Of a DNA stretch of 64,000 nucleotides, positions 8,259 through 17,645 are shown piece by piece. The notes beneath the pieces were generated by a model, which worked only from the letters and a program-made list of their open reading frames with translations, was not told the DNA's origin and ran no database searches. Within the stretch, counting starts at the first letter, position 1. The number at the start of each line of letters is the position of its first letter. The translations under genes and the position numbers were made by a program. Source of the DNA: Prochlorococcus sp. AG-363-N16 (GTDB taxonomy: Bacteria > Cyanobacteriota > Cyanobacteriia > PCC-6307 > Cyanobiaceae); contig QCFW01000004.1 of the NCBI GenBank assembly GCA_003280135.1, positions 62,001-126,000 on the forward strand, in the 5' to 3' direction.

Positions 8259-9563
8259 TCATAGCTTTGCTTTGATTATAAAAACAGGATTCATAGGGCT
8301 AAATCTTGTCCCATTAGCTATTTGTATACCTCTATAGCTCTGATGCTGGCTTATCTTTAACTCTTGCACATGATTTTTTAATGCTTCTTTTGTTTCTTTA
8401 ATAGATTCTGCATTTGTTAACGGAATAACAATAATGCCTCCTTTTTTTATCTTTTTTAAGATCTCTATTAAAAGCTTATTTCTTTGATTTCCACTTCCAC
8501 CGAGAATCACTCTATTAGGCTTTAAGAGGTCAGAAGGAATCGAATTGCTTTTTATAAATTCATATGCTTCCGCTTCTACTATTGTGGAAGGTTGAACAGA
8601 TAATCTAAGTGCATTTCTTTTGATAAGTTCTTTTCCTCCAATTCGTTTCTCTATGCATAAAAGTTTTAGTTTTGGTCTTATTCGAAGAGCTTCAATGCCA
8701 ATACTTCCAACTCCGGCACCAATATCCCAAATTACTCCATTCTCAGGAAGTTCAAGATCTGAAAGAATTTGTATTCTTACTTCTCTTTTTGTCATTAAGC
8801 CTGGGCGATCAGGGTGTTGAAGGAAAACTCCATCATCTATTCCAAAAAGAGGGATATCTTTTTTATTGAAATTCTGATCATTGTTTTTAATTAAAACAAC
8901 AAGATGTAAGGGGTCAATTTCTTCATTGATTGATTTCAAGCAATCAATTTGCTTAAAAGATTCATCTTTATGTCCTAATTTTTCAAAGATCCAAAAAGTA
9001 TAATTTTTTTCAAGTCCTAAAGTCTTTAGAAATTGCCTTACTTCTTCAGCTCCGCCACGATTTGGATCAGTAAGTATCCCAATTATGTCGCCTCTTTGTT
9101 GTAAAATATCTTTTAGAGGTTCTGGATCTCTTCCGTGAAGACTTATCCATTGTGCTTCATGCCAAGGGATTCCTAATTTGGAAAAAGCAAGTTGAAGCGA
9201 AGTTGGAGATGGATAGAAAACAAGTTTGTTTTTTGGGAAATGTTCTGTTAGAAGTCTACCTATCCCAAACCATAGAGCATCGCCACTTGATAACAAAATC
9301 ACATTTTCAGATTGTGCTTTTAACCAATTAATTATTTTTCCTGAATCATTGCTTTCAAATAATTCTGGAAGACTTTTGTAGTCATTTTGAGCTTCCCACC
9401 ATTTCTTAAGGGAACTTATAATTCTTTGAGAACCAGCAATTTTTTTGGATGCAAGGATTAAATTGATTAATGAAGCAGGAAGATCTTCAACTCCGCCAGC
9501 ATTTACTCCTATAACTTGAATATGCAGGCCTGAATATTCTGGAATCGCTGTAGATCTTTTCAC
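8259..9563 (-). CDS. cobL: precorrin-6Y C5,15-methyltransferase (decarboxylating), CbiET fusion
   Basis: This cobalamin-pathway enzyme has two fused halves. Residues 1-230 are a tetrapyrrole methylase of the CbiE type (LLSSGDALWFGIGRLL, FYPSPTSLQLAFSKLGIPW). Residues 240-434 are a CbiT-type SAM-dependent decarboxylating methyltransferase (TKREVRIQILSDLEL, VIWDIGAGVGSIGIEALR, NRVILGGSGN). Together they methylate C5 and C15 and remove the acetate carboxyl of precorrin-6. The start is GTG at 9563. cobQ at 56.6-58.2 kb is the other B12 gene in this window. Confidence 0.95.
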   Translation of the reverse strand: MKRSTAIPEYSGLHIQVIGVNAGGVEDLPASLINLILASKKIAGSQRIISSLKKWWEAQNDYKSLPELFESNDSGKIINWLKAQSENVILLSSGDALWFGIGRLLTEHFPKNKLVFYPSPTSLQLAFSKLGIPWHEAQWISLHGRDPEPLKDILQQRGDIIGILTDPNRGGAEEVRQFLKTLGLEKNYTFWIFEKLGHKDESFKQIDCLKSINEEIDPLHLVVLIKNNDQNFNKKDIPLFGIDDGVFLQHPDRPGLMTKREVRIQILSDLELPENGVIWDIGAGVGSIGIEALRIRPKLKLLCIEKRIGGKELIKRNALRLSVQPSTIVEAEAYEFIKSNSIPSDLLKPNRVILGGSGNQRNKLLIEILKKIKKGGIIVIPLTNAESIKETKEALKNHVQELKISQHQSYRGIQIANGTRFSPMNPVFIIKAKL

Positions 9564-9586
9564 TAATAACCTCTTAAGTAGAATGG

Positions 9587-9898
9587 ATGGGGTTTAATGC
9601 AGCTGCTTATCAATTCCTATCAACAGATTCAGTGGAAAAATTTACTAATGCTAATGCCAAAAGTTCCCTAAGGCGACAAAGACAGCATGAGATTATGGTT
9701 GCTTTGATTCAAACTCAAGAACATCTTGAGTTAATGGATGATCAAAGATCAGATTATCAATCAATAGCAAATCATGATAAAGATCCTGCTAGATGGATTG
9801 ATAAGAATAGGCGTATTCTCGAGAAGTATCAGTCTTTGGTTAGATCTGCAATAACTTTGGATGCTTTGCTTGAATCTGAACAATCAACAAATCAATAA
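9587..9898 (+). CDS. conserved hypothetical protein, 103 aa
   Basis: This is a charged, helical soluble protein (SSLRRQRQHEIMVALIQTQE, HDKDPARWIDKNRRILEKYQ) without cysteines or membrane segments. I do not recognise a domain. It begins 24 bases from the divergent cobL start, and its stop overlaps the next start by a few bases (TAAGATG), so it appears to be the first gene of a unit with the DUF3122 gene and ribD. An earlier in-phase ATG at 9583 is dead after four codons. Confidence 0.75.
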   Translation: MGFNAAAYQFLSTDSVEKFTNANAKSSLRRQRQHEIMVALIQTQEHLELMDDQRSDYQSIANHDKDPARWIDKNRRILEKYQSLVRSAITLDALLESEQSTNQ

Positions 9899-9899
9899 G

Positions 9900-10409
9900 A
9901 TGAATTTTTTAAAAAAAATCTTTCGGTTTTTCACTTTTTTTCTTCTAATCTTAACTTTCTTGTTATTAGAACCATCAATTACTGAAGCAAAAGTAGATAT
10001 TACAATTCAAGATGGAATAGAAATAAAAAGAAGCTTGGAAAGCCTTAGAGATATTGACTTTCAAACATGGCAGGTAGTTGCTTATCCTCAAAACAAACAT
10101 TTAAATATTCTAAGAATAGTTGGATATCCAGGGAGTTTAAGATTAGATCATCCGGATGACTTGATTGTGCGCTCGGGAATTAAGGAATGGGTCCTTAAGG
10201 ATATAACTTTAGAAAATTCTGAACTGGCCAATGATTCTCGTGAGGCTGCCGCTGAGTTTAATTTAGAACCTTTATTATTGAATTTAACCCAGAATCGTCC
10301 TTTAAGATTATTTTTACCAGAGGCTTTTAATGAATTACCCATTCCTCCTTACTTAGTGAAGGAATGGAGGTCTTTGATATTGGATGAGATTCAAGATGAA
10401 GAGATCTGA
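9900..10409 (+). CDS. DUF3122 family exported protein
   Basis: The track ORF starts 13 codons too early. ATG 9900 gives MNFLKKIFRFF followed by a long hydrophobic core and a cleavage-like site around TEAKVD, a clear Sec signal peptide. The mature part of about 140 aa (RIVGYPGSLRLDHPDDLIVR) matches my recollection of DUF3122, a cyanobacterial family of exported proteins of unknown role. The 3' end overlaps ribD by at least 14 bases, so translation is probably coupled. Confidence 0.8.
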   Translation: MNFLKKIFRFFTFFLLILTFLLLEPSITEAKVDITIQDGIEIKRSLESLRDIDFQTWQVVAYPQNKHLNILRIVGYPGSLRLDHPDDLIVRSGIKEWVLKDITLENSELANDSREAAAEFNLEPLLLNLTQNRPLRLFLPEAFNELPIPPYLVKEWRSLILDEIQDEEI

Positions 10410-11490
10410 TAGGAATACCTTAAAATGGACAGTAATGATGAGAAGAGCTATTCAATTAGCTTCTTTAGCAGAGGGTGATACAAGTCCTAATCCTCTTGTT
10501 GGAGCAATTGTTTTAGATAACAGTGGGAATATTGTTGGGGAGGGATATCATTCTAAGGCAGGGTGCTCACATGCAGAAGTAGAGGCATTAGAACAAGCTG
10601 GAAAACGATCGAGAAATGGAACTTTAGTCGTCACCCTAGAACCATGCTGCCATCAAGGTAGAACACCTCCTTGCACGGAACTAATTATTAAATCCGGAAT
10701 AACTAGGGTTGTTGTTGGTATGAAAGATCCAGATAAAAGGGTTTCTGGTAAAGGAATAAGTTTGTTAATGGATTCTGGGATTGAAGTTATAGAAAATGTT
10801 CTTCAGAAACAAGTTGAGATTCAAAATAGAGCATTTATTCATCGAGTTAAGACTTCACGTCCATGGGGCATTTTAAAATGTGCGATGAGCCTAGACGGTC
10901 GAATAGCTCTTCCCAATGGCTCAAGCAAATGGATAAGCAGCGAAGCATCTCGATTGAAAGTACATAGGCTTAGGGCTCAATGTGATGCAGTCATTATTGG
11001 AGGAGGCACTTTTCGAAATGACAACCCTCTTTTGACTTCAAGGGGACTTTCTAACCCAGAGCCTTTAAGAGTTCTTTTTACCAAATCCTTAGATTTGCCT
11101 GAAGAAGCAAATTTGTGGGATACCTCTATAGCAAGGACCCTCGTTGCTTATGGCCCTGAAGCTGATAAAAGTTTAATCAGGAAATTACCTGAATCAGTCT
11201 CAAAGCAAGCATTAATTGAAAGCACACCTAAGGAGCTATTGAAAGAATTGGCGATACAAGGCTGCAATAAGATCCTTTGGGAGTGTGGACCATCACTTGC
11301 AACTGTTGCTTTAAAGGAAAAATGTGTACAGGAGTTTGTTGTATTTATTGCTCCTAAGATCTTAGGTGGATTGCCAGCAATGACCCCTTTAGACAACCTT
11401 GGTTTTGAATTTGTTGATCAAGCTTTTACTTCTAATAACATTTCTTTAGAAAAAATAGGTAAAGATTTTGTGATAAAAATGATCCTTTAA
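10396..11490 (+). CDS. ribD: bifunctional riboflavin deaminase/reductase
   Basis: RibD carries out two successive steps of riboflavin synthesis. Its N-terminal deaminase holds the zinc site CSHAEVEAL with TLEPCCHQGRTPPC. The C-terminal reductase starts near residue 150 (CAMSLDGRIALPNGSSKWIS) and includes the NADPH-binding IGGGTFRNDNPLLTSR. ATG 10384, 10396 or the pair near 10435 could each initiate. I chose 10396 because it leaves a short N-terminus before the conserved MRRAIQLA. The neighbour upstream is exported and has no obvious flavin link. Confidence 0.95.
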   Translation: MKRSDRNTLKWTVMMRRAIQLASLAEGDTSPNPLVGAIVLDNSGNIVGEGYHSKAGCSHAEVEALEQAGKRSRNGTLVVTLEPCCHQGRTPPCTELIIKSGITRVVVGMKDPDKRVSGKGISLLMDSGIEVIENVLQKQVEIQNRAFIHRVKTSRPWGILKCAMSLDGRIALPNGSSKWISSEASRLKVHRLRAQCDAVIIGGGTFRNDNPLLTSRGLSNPEPLRVLFTKSLDLPEEANLWDTSIARTLVAYGPEADKSLIRKLPESVSKQALIESTPKELLKELAIQGCNKILWECGPSLATVALKEKCVQEFVVFIAPKILGGLPAMTPLDNLGFEFVDQAFTSNNISLEKIGKDFVIKMIL

Positions 11491-11597
11491 CCCTTGTAAT
11501 CAGGCAAAAAAATGACTTCGTTCGGTTCTTACACCTGAATTAAATCAACTGTTTTGAAGATATTTGTTTAATTTAGTATTCACTTTAAATTTAGGTC

Positions 11598-13457
11598 ATG
11601 CCGATTCGTCAAGACGAAAATCAACCTAATAGGCGCTTTGGAATTATTAATCTTGTATTAATTGGTTTTGGAGCACTTCTTTTATTTAGCAGTTTTTTCC
11701 CAAATCAAAATATGCAGGTACCGCGCGTGCCTTACTCTCTCTTTATAAACCAAGTAAATGATGGAGAAGTCAAAAGAGCATACATAACACAAGAGCAGAT
11801 TAGGTATGAGCTTGAGGCGCCAGGAGAAGGCTCACCTTCAGTCTTGGCAACTACACCAATATTTGATATGGATCTTCCCCAGAGACTTGAAAGTAAAGGG
11901 GTCGAATTTGCAGCTGCACCTCCAAAGAAACCAAATATTTTCACAACAATTCTTAGTTGGGTTGTTCCCCCATTGATTTTTATTTTAGTGCTTCAATTCT
12001 TCGCTAGAAGAAGTATGGGTGGAGGAGGTGCTCAAGGTGCTTTGAGCTTTACGAAGAGCAAGGCAAAAGTATATGTTCCGGGAGAAGAGTCACGAGTAAC
12101 TTTTGCAGATGTTGCTGGAGTCGATGAAGCCAAGGACGAGTTGACAGAAATAGTTGATTTCTTAAAAAGACCTCAAAGATATACAGATATTGGAGCCAGA
12201 ATACCTAAAGGAGTTTTATTAGTAGGACCTCCTGGAACAGGCAAAACATTACTTTCTAAAGCAGTAGCAGGTGAGGCGGAAGTTCCATTTTTTATTATCT
12301 CCGGTTCTGAATTTGTAGAGTTGTTTGTGGGAGCAGGTGCAGCTAGAGTAAGAGACCTTTTTGAACAAGCGAAAAAGAAAGCCCCTTGCATAATTTTTAT
12401 TGATGAACTTGATGCAATTGGTAAAAGTAGGTCAGGTTCTATGGGTGTTGTAGGTGGTAACGATGAACGTGAACAGACCTTGAATCAGTTGCTTACGGAA
12501 ATGGATGGTTTTGCTTCAACTGATAAACCTGTAATTGTTCTTGCTGCTACAAACCAACCTGAAGTACTTGATGCTGCTCTCTTAAGACCAGGTCGTTTTG
12601 ATAGACAAGTTTTAGTGGATAGGCCTGATCTTTCGGGAAGGAAGACAATTCTTGAGATTTACACCAAAAAAGTTAAGTTAGCAGATGATATAGATTTAGA
12701 TTTGATTGCTCAAGCAACTAGTGGATTTGCAGGAGCGGATTTAGCTAATATGGTTAATGAAGCTGCATTGCTAGCTGCTAGAAGTAAAAGAAATAAAGTA
12801 GAACAACAAGACTTAAATGAGGCCATAGAGAGAGTTGTTGCAGGTTTGGAAAAGAAAAGTCGAGTGCTACAAGAAGATGAAAAAAAAGTCGTTGCTTATC
12901 ACGAAGTTGGACATGCAATAGTTGGTCATCTTATGCCTGGCGGTTCCAAAGTCGCAAAAATTTCAATTGTTCCTAGAGGTATGAGTGCTTTGGGTTATAC
13001 ATTGCAGTTACCTACAGAAGAAAGATTTCTTAATTCAAAAGAGGAGCTTAAAGGTCAAATAGCAACTTTATTGGGAGGTAGATCAGCTGAGGAAATTGTC
13101 TTCGGTAAAGTTACTACAGGAGCGTCTAATGATCTTCAAAGAGCAACCGATATTGCAGAACAAATGGTTGGAACATATGGCATGAGCGATATTTTAGGCC
13201 CCTTGGCATATGACAAACAAGGTGGAGGAGCTTTTTTAGGAGGCAATAATAACCCTAGAAGAGTTGTAAGTGATGCAACTGCACAGGCTATTGATAAGGA
13301 GGTTAGATCTTTAGTCGATGAAGCTCATGAAGATGCACTTAGAATTCTTAGACACAATTTGCCTTTGCTTGAAACTATTGCTCAGAAGATTCTTGAAAAA
13401 GAAGTTATTGAAGGTGATGATCTAAAAGCTATTTTAGCTGAAAGTTCAATGCCTTAA
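11598..13457 (+). CDS. ftsH: ATP-dependent zinc metalloprotease FtsH
   Basis: FtsH is a thylakoid or plasma-membrane AAA protease that in cyanobacteria removes damaged photosystem proteins such as D1. Two membrane spans are visible (residues 15-35 and 113-133) with a lumenal or periplasmic segment between them. The AAA module has Walker [13 protein letters not shown], Walker [12 protein letters not shown] and the SRH region. The protease has the zinc motif [10 protein letters not shown]. The 619-aa length is standard. Cyanobacteria have four paralogues, and I cannot assign a number with certainty. Confidence 0.97.
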   Translation: MPIRQDENQPNRRFGIINLVLIGFGALLLFSSFFPNQNMQVPRVPYSLFINQVNDGEVKRAYITQEQIRYELEAPGEGSPSVLATTPIFDMDLPQRLESKGVEFAAAPPKKPNIFTTILSWVVPPLIFILVLQFFARRSMGGGGAQGALSFTKSKAKVYVPGEESRVTFADVAGVDEAKDELTEIVDFLKRPQRYTDIGARIPKGVLLVGPPGTGKTLLSKAVAGEAEVPFFIISGSEFVELFVGAGAARVRDLFEQAKKKAPCIIFIDELDAIGKSRSGSMGVVGGNDEREQTLNQLLTEMDGFASTDKPVIVLAATNQPEVLDAALLRPGRFDRQVLVDRPDLSGRKTILEIYTKKVKLADDIDLDLIAQATSGFAGADLANMVNEAALLAARSKRNKVEQQDLNEAIERVVAGLEKKSRVLQEDEKKVVAYHEVGHAIVGHLMPGGSKVAKISIVPRGMSALGYTLQLPTEERFLNSKEELKGQIATLLGGRSAEEIVFGKVTTGASNDLQRATDIAEQMVGTYGMSDILGPLAYDKQGGGAFLGGNNNPRRVVSDATAQAIDKEVRSLVDEAHEDALRILRHNLPLLETIAQKILEKEVIEGDDLKAILAESSMP

Positions 13458-13537
13458 AATTGTTATTAGGCTTTTAATTAGGCAAATTTCGCCTCAATAA
13501 ATTTTGATCATTTAGAAAGATCTATGAGGAAATCTTT

Positions 13538-14497
13538 ATGAATAACACTTCTTTTGGTGTAGCAGAGGAACTAAGTTCTTTAAAAGATAAAAGTTATATA
13601 TCATCTTTTGATTTAACATTTGATCAAATGCATGGTCTTTTTGATTTAGCGTTACAGTTAAAAAAGGGAAATAGAAGAATTGATCTTGGAAACCGTATTT
13701 TGGGGGTGATTTTTAAAAAAGCTTCTACTCGAACTAGAGTTAGTTTTCAAGTTGCAATGGCTAGATTAGGAGGTCAGATTGTAGATTTAAATATTCAAAC
13801 AACTCAAATTAGTAGGGGCGAACCTATAAAAGATACAGCAAGAGTTTTAAGTAGGTATTGTGATGCCTTGGCAATTCGAACTTATAAGCATAAAGAGCTG
13901 ATTGATTATGCTAACTGGTCTTCAATACCAGTAATTAATGCATTAACTGATTTAGAACATCCTTGCCAGTCATTAGCAGACTTTTTTACGATTCAAGAGT
14001 TTTATGGGGACCTAAAAGGCTTATCTCTTGCATATATTGGCGATGGAAATAATGTGGCTAATTCTTTAATTATAACTGGAGCCATTTTAGGAGTAAATAT
14101 TAATATTTCGACCCCAAAAGGTTTTGAGCCAGATAATTCAATTTTGAAAAAAGCTTCTTCAATAGCAAATATCTCTGGTAGTTCCATAGATATTAATAAC
14201 GATCCTTATGAATCAGTTAAAGGAGTTAATGCTATATATACAGACGTATGGTCTTCAATGGGACAAGAAGAAGAGGCTGGCGAAAGAAAATCAGCTTTTG
14301 AAGGTTTTACTATTGATAATGAATTGCTCTCAAGAGCAGATAAAGAAGCAATTATTCTTCATTGCTTGCCTGCTCATAGAGGCGAGGAGATTTCTGATAA
14401 TGTTTTTGAAGGAGAAAGTAGCAGAATATTTGATCAAGCAGAGAATCGATTACATGTGCAACAAGCATTGCTAGCAGCTTTATTAGGAGGAGTATAG
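13538..14497 (+). CDS. argF: ornithine carbamoyltransferase
   Basis: ArgF transfers the carbamoyl group from carbamoyl phosphate to ornithine, giving citrulline in arginine synthesis. The carbamoyl-phosphate loop KASTRTRVSFQ, the DLEHPCQSLADFFTI block and the ornithine-side HCLPAHRGEE motif are intact. The length of 319 aa is typical. It is followed 66 bases later by lexA in the same direction, with the putative LexA operator between them. Confidence 0.97.
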   Translation: MNNTSFGVAEELSSLKDKSYISSFDLTFDQMHGLFDLALQLKKGNRRIDLGNRILGVIFKKASTRTRVSFQVAMARLGGQIVDLNIQTTQISRGEPIKDTARVLSRYCDALAIRTYKHKELIDYANWSSIPVINALTDLEHPCQSLADFFTIQEFYGDLKGLSLAYIGDGNNVANSLIITGAILGVNINISTPKGFEPDNSILKKASSIANISGSSIDINNDPYESVKGVNAIYTDVWSSMGQEEEAGERKSAFEGFTIDNELLSRADKEAIILHCLPAHRGEEISDNVFEGESSRIFDQAENRLHVQQALLAALLGGV

Positions 14498-14520
14498 ACT
14501 TGCGCCTTAAATGGTTATTA

Positions 14521-14534
14521 GGTACATATGTATT
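14521..14534 (+). promoter_or_regulatory. putative LexA operator (cyanobacterial SOS box)
   Basis: GGTACATATGTATT matches the cyanobacterial LexA box consensus RGTAC-N3-DGTWCB at all positions but one (T for C near the 3' end). It lies 30 bases before the preferred lexA start codon, where an autoregulatory operator is expected. The track ORF for lexA begins inside this site, a further reason to prefer the later start. Confidence 0.55.
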
Positions 14535-14563
14535 GTAGGACAAATGAATTACAGGTTGATTCT

Positions 14564-15172
14564 ATGGATGAAGAATCTCTTACACCGGCGCAAAAAGAAC
14601 TCTATGAATGGCTTTCTGATTTTATAAATACATATCATCATAGTCCTTCTATTAGACAAATGATGCAAGCCATGGGCCTACGTTCTCCGGCGCCTATTCA
14701 GAGTCGCCTAAAACATCTTCAAGAGAAAGGCTGGATTACTTGGTCAGAAGGAAAAGCTAGAACTTTACAATTACTGGGAGACTTTATTGATGGGGTACCT
14801 ATTCTGGGATCTATTGCTGCTGGAGGACTTATTGAAACCTTTGATGACGTTCAGGAAACTTTGGATGTGGAATCAGTTCTTCATACAAAAGGCCTGTTTG
14901 CATTAACTGTTAATGGGGATTCCATGGTTGATTCATGTATTGCTGATGGTGATATGGTTTTAATGGAACCAGTAAAAGATTCTGCTCGACTCAAGAACGG
15001 AACTGTTGTAAGTGCAATGGTGCCTGGCTCAGGCACTACTCTTAAACATTTTTTTCGCAAAGGAAATCTTGTGGTTTTAGAAGCTGCAAATCCAGCTTAT
15101 GAACCTATTGAATTAGAAGCTGAAAATGTTCATATTCAAGGTCAACTGTTGGCTGTGTGGAGAAAAGCCTAA
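14564..15172 (+). CDS. lexA: LexA repressor
   Basis: The N-terminal winged helix spans about residues 1-65 (TPAQKELYEWLSDFI, SPSIRQMMQAMG). The C-terminal S24-type latent protease follows. An Ala-Gly cleavage site is present (SIAAGGLIE), with the serine in NGDSMVDSCIADGD and the lysine in TTLKHFF, so this LexA should be self-cleaving, unlike the Synechocystis protein that has lost these residues. I start at MDEESLTPAQ rather than the track start 12 codons upstream, because that earlier codon lies inside the putative operator. The SOS regulon is the expected role. Confidence 0.93.
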   Translation: MDEESLTPAQKELYEWLSDFINTYHHSPSIRQMMQAMGLRSPAPIQSRLKHLQEKGWITWSEGKARTLQLLGDFIDGVPILGSIAAGGLIETFDDVQETLDVESVLHTKGLFALTVNGDSMVDSCIADGDMVLMEPVKDSARLKNGTVVSAMVPGSGTTLKHFFRKGNLVVLEAANPAYEPIELEAENVHIQGQLLAVWRKA

Positions 15173-15347
15173 TGTAAATATTTCACCCCATCTAAGTTAT
15201 TTTAAGGTTTCACGTTTAGTTTAAAAAAAAATGAATAAACAAATCCTCTAAGCTAGAAGAATGATTTGGTTCATAAGTTATAATTTTACTAACCTAAGGT
15301 TTCCTAGTGTTTGATTTGGTTAAAGTAAAATATAAATATATTATAAA

Positions 15348-17564
15348 ATGAATAGGAATGCTCTAAAGAAAGCTTTCTCAATAGCTTATATATCGACGTC
15401 ATTTTTATACGAACCTGCTTATAGTCAGTCAAGACTTCTTGACAATTACAATCAACTAAAATCTTTTAAATCTAAAGATTTGATTATAAAGAACAAATCT
15501 TCAGTCAATTTTATCTTAGAAAACGAAAATTTATATGCCATCGATAATACAAAGCAATTTAAGAAAATCACTGACCCAATCCAATTACCGAAAGATGTAG
15601 ATATAGATAAAATTTTTGAATTAATTATTGCAGACTCTTCTTCCGATAATACTCAAAACTCTAACAATAATTTTATTGAAGTCGAAATTCTAGCCAATCA
15701 ACAATATCAGTCTGAAAATGGGTTTAAAGCATTCGGGGATGTGTCCATACTTTCCAAAAAAGGTCTTCTTATAGCAGATGAATTTGAATATATTAAAGAT
15801 AAAAACATATTTATTGCTAAAGGTAATGTTAAATATAAAAGAGGTGAGTTATATATTCAATCAGATGAAATTAAATATAACTTTGAGACTAATGAAGGAT
15901 ATATGATAAAACCATATGGTTTAATAGATTTTAGATCATTTGCAAATGATTTAAATTTAGACGATCAAAATATCAGGGTAATTTCTAGAAAGGAGTTACT
16001 TCAAGAAGAAAGTATAAATAATGCCAGGCGCATAACAAACAACATTTATGCAATAGGGAATATAAAAATTTCAAACAGTGATAATATTCAAGCCTCAGGA
16101 CCCTCGATAAGATTAAATACGAAAGGTATAGACAGATGGAGATTTCAATCAGAGAAAATAGTTATAAAAAGAAACTCATGGACAAGTGATCGTTTGAGTA
16201 TGACTAATGATCCGTACAATAAAGCACAATTGAGAATAGAAAATATAAAATTTAAAGGAGAAAAAAAAGAACTTGAGGCAGCAGGAAAAGATGCTCAGAT
16301 TATTATAAGTAGTAATTGGAGTTACTTTGTTTTTGATGATACTCTAAAGGTTCCGATGGGTCCTCGGAAGATAAGAATCAAAGAAGATGAATCGATGATG
16401 CGTTGGGGAATTGGTTATGACTATAAAGATAAAGACGGTTTTTTTATAATGAGTGATTTAAACCCTATCTATTTTGGAAAGAATGATAAATATAAATTGA
16501 AGTTTACACCTCAATTTCTTATGCAGAGATCTATTTTAGGGACTACTAATAGCTTTAGGAAATCAGATAAATCCATTATGTCAGCTACAATAGAGCAGGA
16601 TGCATCTTTTGAGGATTATTTTGGCTTAAGATCTGAGTTAACATCTTCCTTTCAAAAATGGAGATTTAATTTAGATACGGAGTTTAATTCATTTGATTTA
16701 AATAAGTTTAAGCAAATATTTAGATCAAAATCTTCTTTAAAACGAAATATATTTAGATTAAAAGAGAAAACTACTGAGAGAGAAATCGACTTCTCCTTCT
16801 TTGCAGACTACAGAGATAGGACATGGAATGGTTCTTTAGGCGAAAAAGAAATTTTTACAGCTTATGGAATTAGGTTGGATTATAAAGATAAGGCTTTAGA
16901 GAAATATTTGACAAAAATATCAAACGTAGGATTGGTACTTGGAGAATATCAAGCAAAACCTGAAAACAACTCCCCTCAAATTATATCAGAAAATAGATTA
17001 AGCTTTTTTGCAAGTAGGAATTATCGATATAACTTATCAAGATCTTTCAGAGAAAATTACATAGATCAATCATATAAATATTCTCCTTTACCAAAGAAGT
17101 CTGGATTATTTTTTGATGTAAACCCTAAGTTGGATATATATAGATACTCTGGAGGAGATGGGCAGGAGATTCTTACACTTAGAACAGGTCCACAATTGAT
17201 CTTAGGAGAACAAAAAGATAAATTCTTTGATTATACGGACATATCGATTCACCCTATAGTTAAATTTAGTAATGGTACAAGCCCTTTTAGCTTTGATAAG
17301 TCAGTAGACTCTAAAAGTATAGAATTTAAGTTTAAACAACAACTTTATGGCCCATTAATTGCAGGTTATTCAACTAAATTACTTCTTGATCCAGACTCAG
17401 AAAAATATAATCATTTAATACAGTCTATTGTAAATCTATCTTGGAATAGGAGGGCATATAAAGCAGAACTTTTTTATAATATTGATTCAGAAGCAGGAGG
17501 GATACAATTTAGTATGTATGGTTTAGATTTCATTGGTTCAGGTAAACCTTTTTCACCTGAGTGA
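15348..17564 (+). CDS. lptD: LptD-like outer-membrane LPS assembly protein (DUF3769)
   Basis: This 738-aa protein begins with a signal-like segment ending near YSQ. An OstA-like jellyroll portion follows at about residues 100-300, with the repeated phrases ADEFEYIKDKNIFIAKGNVK and YNFETNEGYMI. The C-terminal half is rich in alternating aromatic and polar residues typical of an outer-membrane beta-barrel (YSGGDGQEILTLRTGPQ, LIQSIVNLSWNRRAYKAELF). This is the layout of cyanobacterial LptD, which inserts lipopolysaccharide into the outer leaflet. The lysine-rich, AT-biased composition matches its neighbours. It precedes a surface-sugar region. Confidence 0.85.
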   Translation: MNRNALKKAFSIAYISTSFLYEPAYSQSRLLDNYNQLKSFKSKDLIIKNKSSVNFILENENLYAIDNTKQFKKITDPIQLPKDVDIDKIFELIIADSSSDNTQNSNNNFIEVEILANQQYQSENGFKAFGDVSILSKKGLLIADEFEYIKDKNIFIAKGNVKYKRGELYIQSDEIKYNFETNEGYMIKPYGLIDFRSFANDLNLDDQNIRVISRKELLQEESINNARRITNNIYAIGNIKISNSDNIQASGPSIRLNTKGIDRWRFQSEKIVIKRNSWTSDRLSMTNDPYNKAQLRIENIKFKGEKKELEAAGKDAQIIISSNWSYFVFDDTLKVPMGPRKIRIKEDESMMRWGIGYDYKDKDGFFIMSDLNPIYFGKNDKYKLKFTPQFLMQRSILGTTNSFRKSDKSIMSATIEQDASFEDYFGLRSELTSSFQKWRFNLDTEFNSFDLNKFKQIFRSKSSLKRNIFRLKEKTTEREIDFSFFADYRDRTWNGSLGEKEIFTAYGIRLDYKDKALEKYLTKISNVGLVLGEYQAKPENNSPQIISENRLSFFASRNYRYNLSRSFRENYIDQSYKYSPLPKKSGLFFDVNPKLDIYRYSGGDGQEILTLRTGPQLILGEQKDKFFDYTDISIHPIVKFSNGTSPFSFDKSVDSKSIEFKFKQQLYGPLIAGYSTKLLLDPDSEKYNHLIQSIVNLSWNRRAYKAELFYNIDSEAGGIQFSMYGLDFIGSGKPFSPE

Positions 17565-17645
17565 AGAAAAAATAAGAAAAAGATTGTATCTGCAACTATA
17601 AAAGAAACTAACTTTAAGACTTTAGTTATTAAATTCTCATAATAA

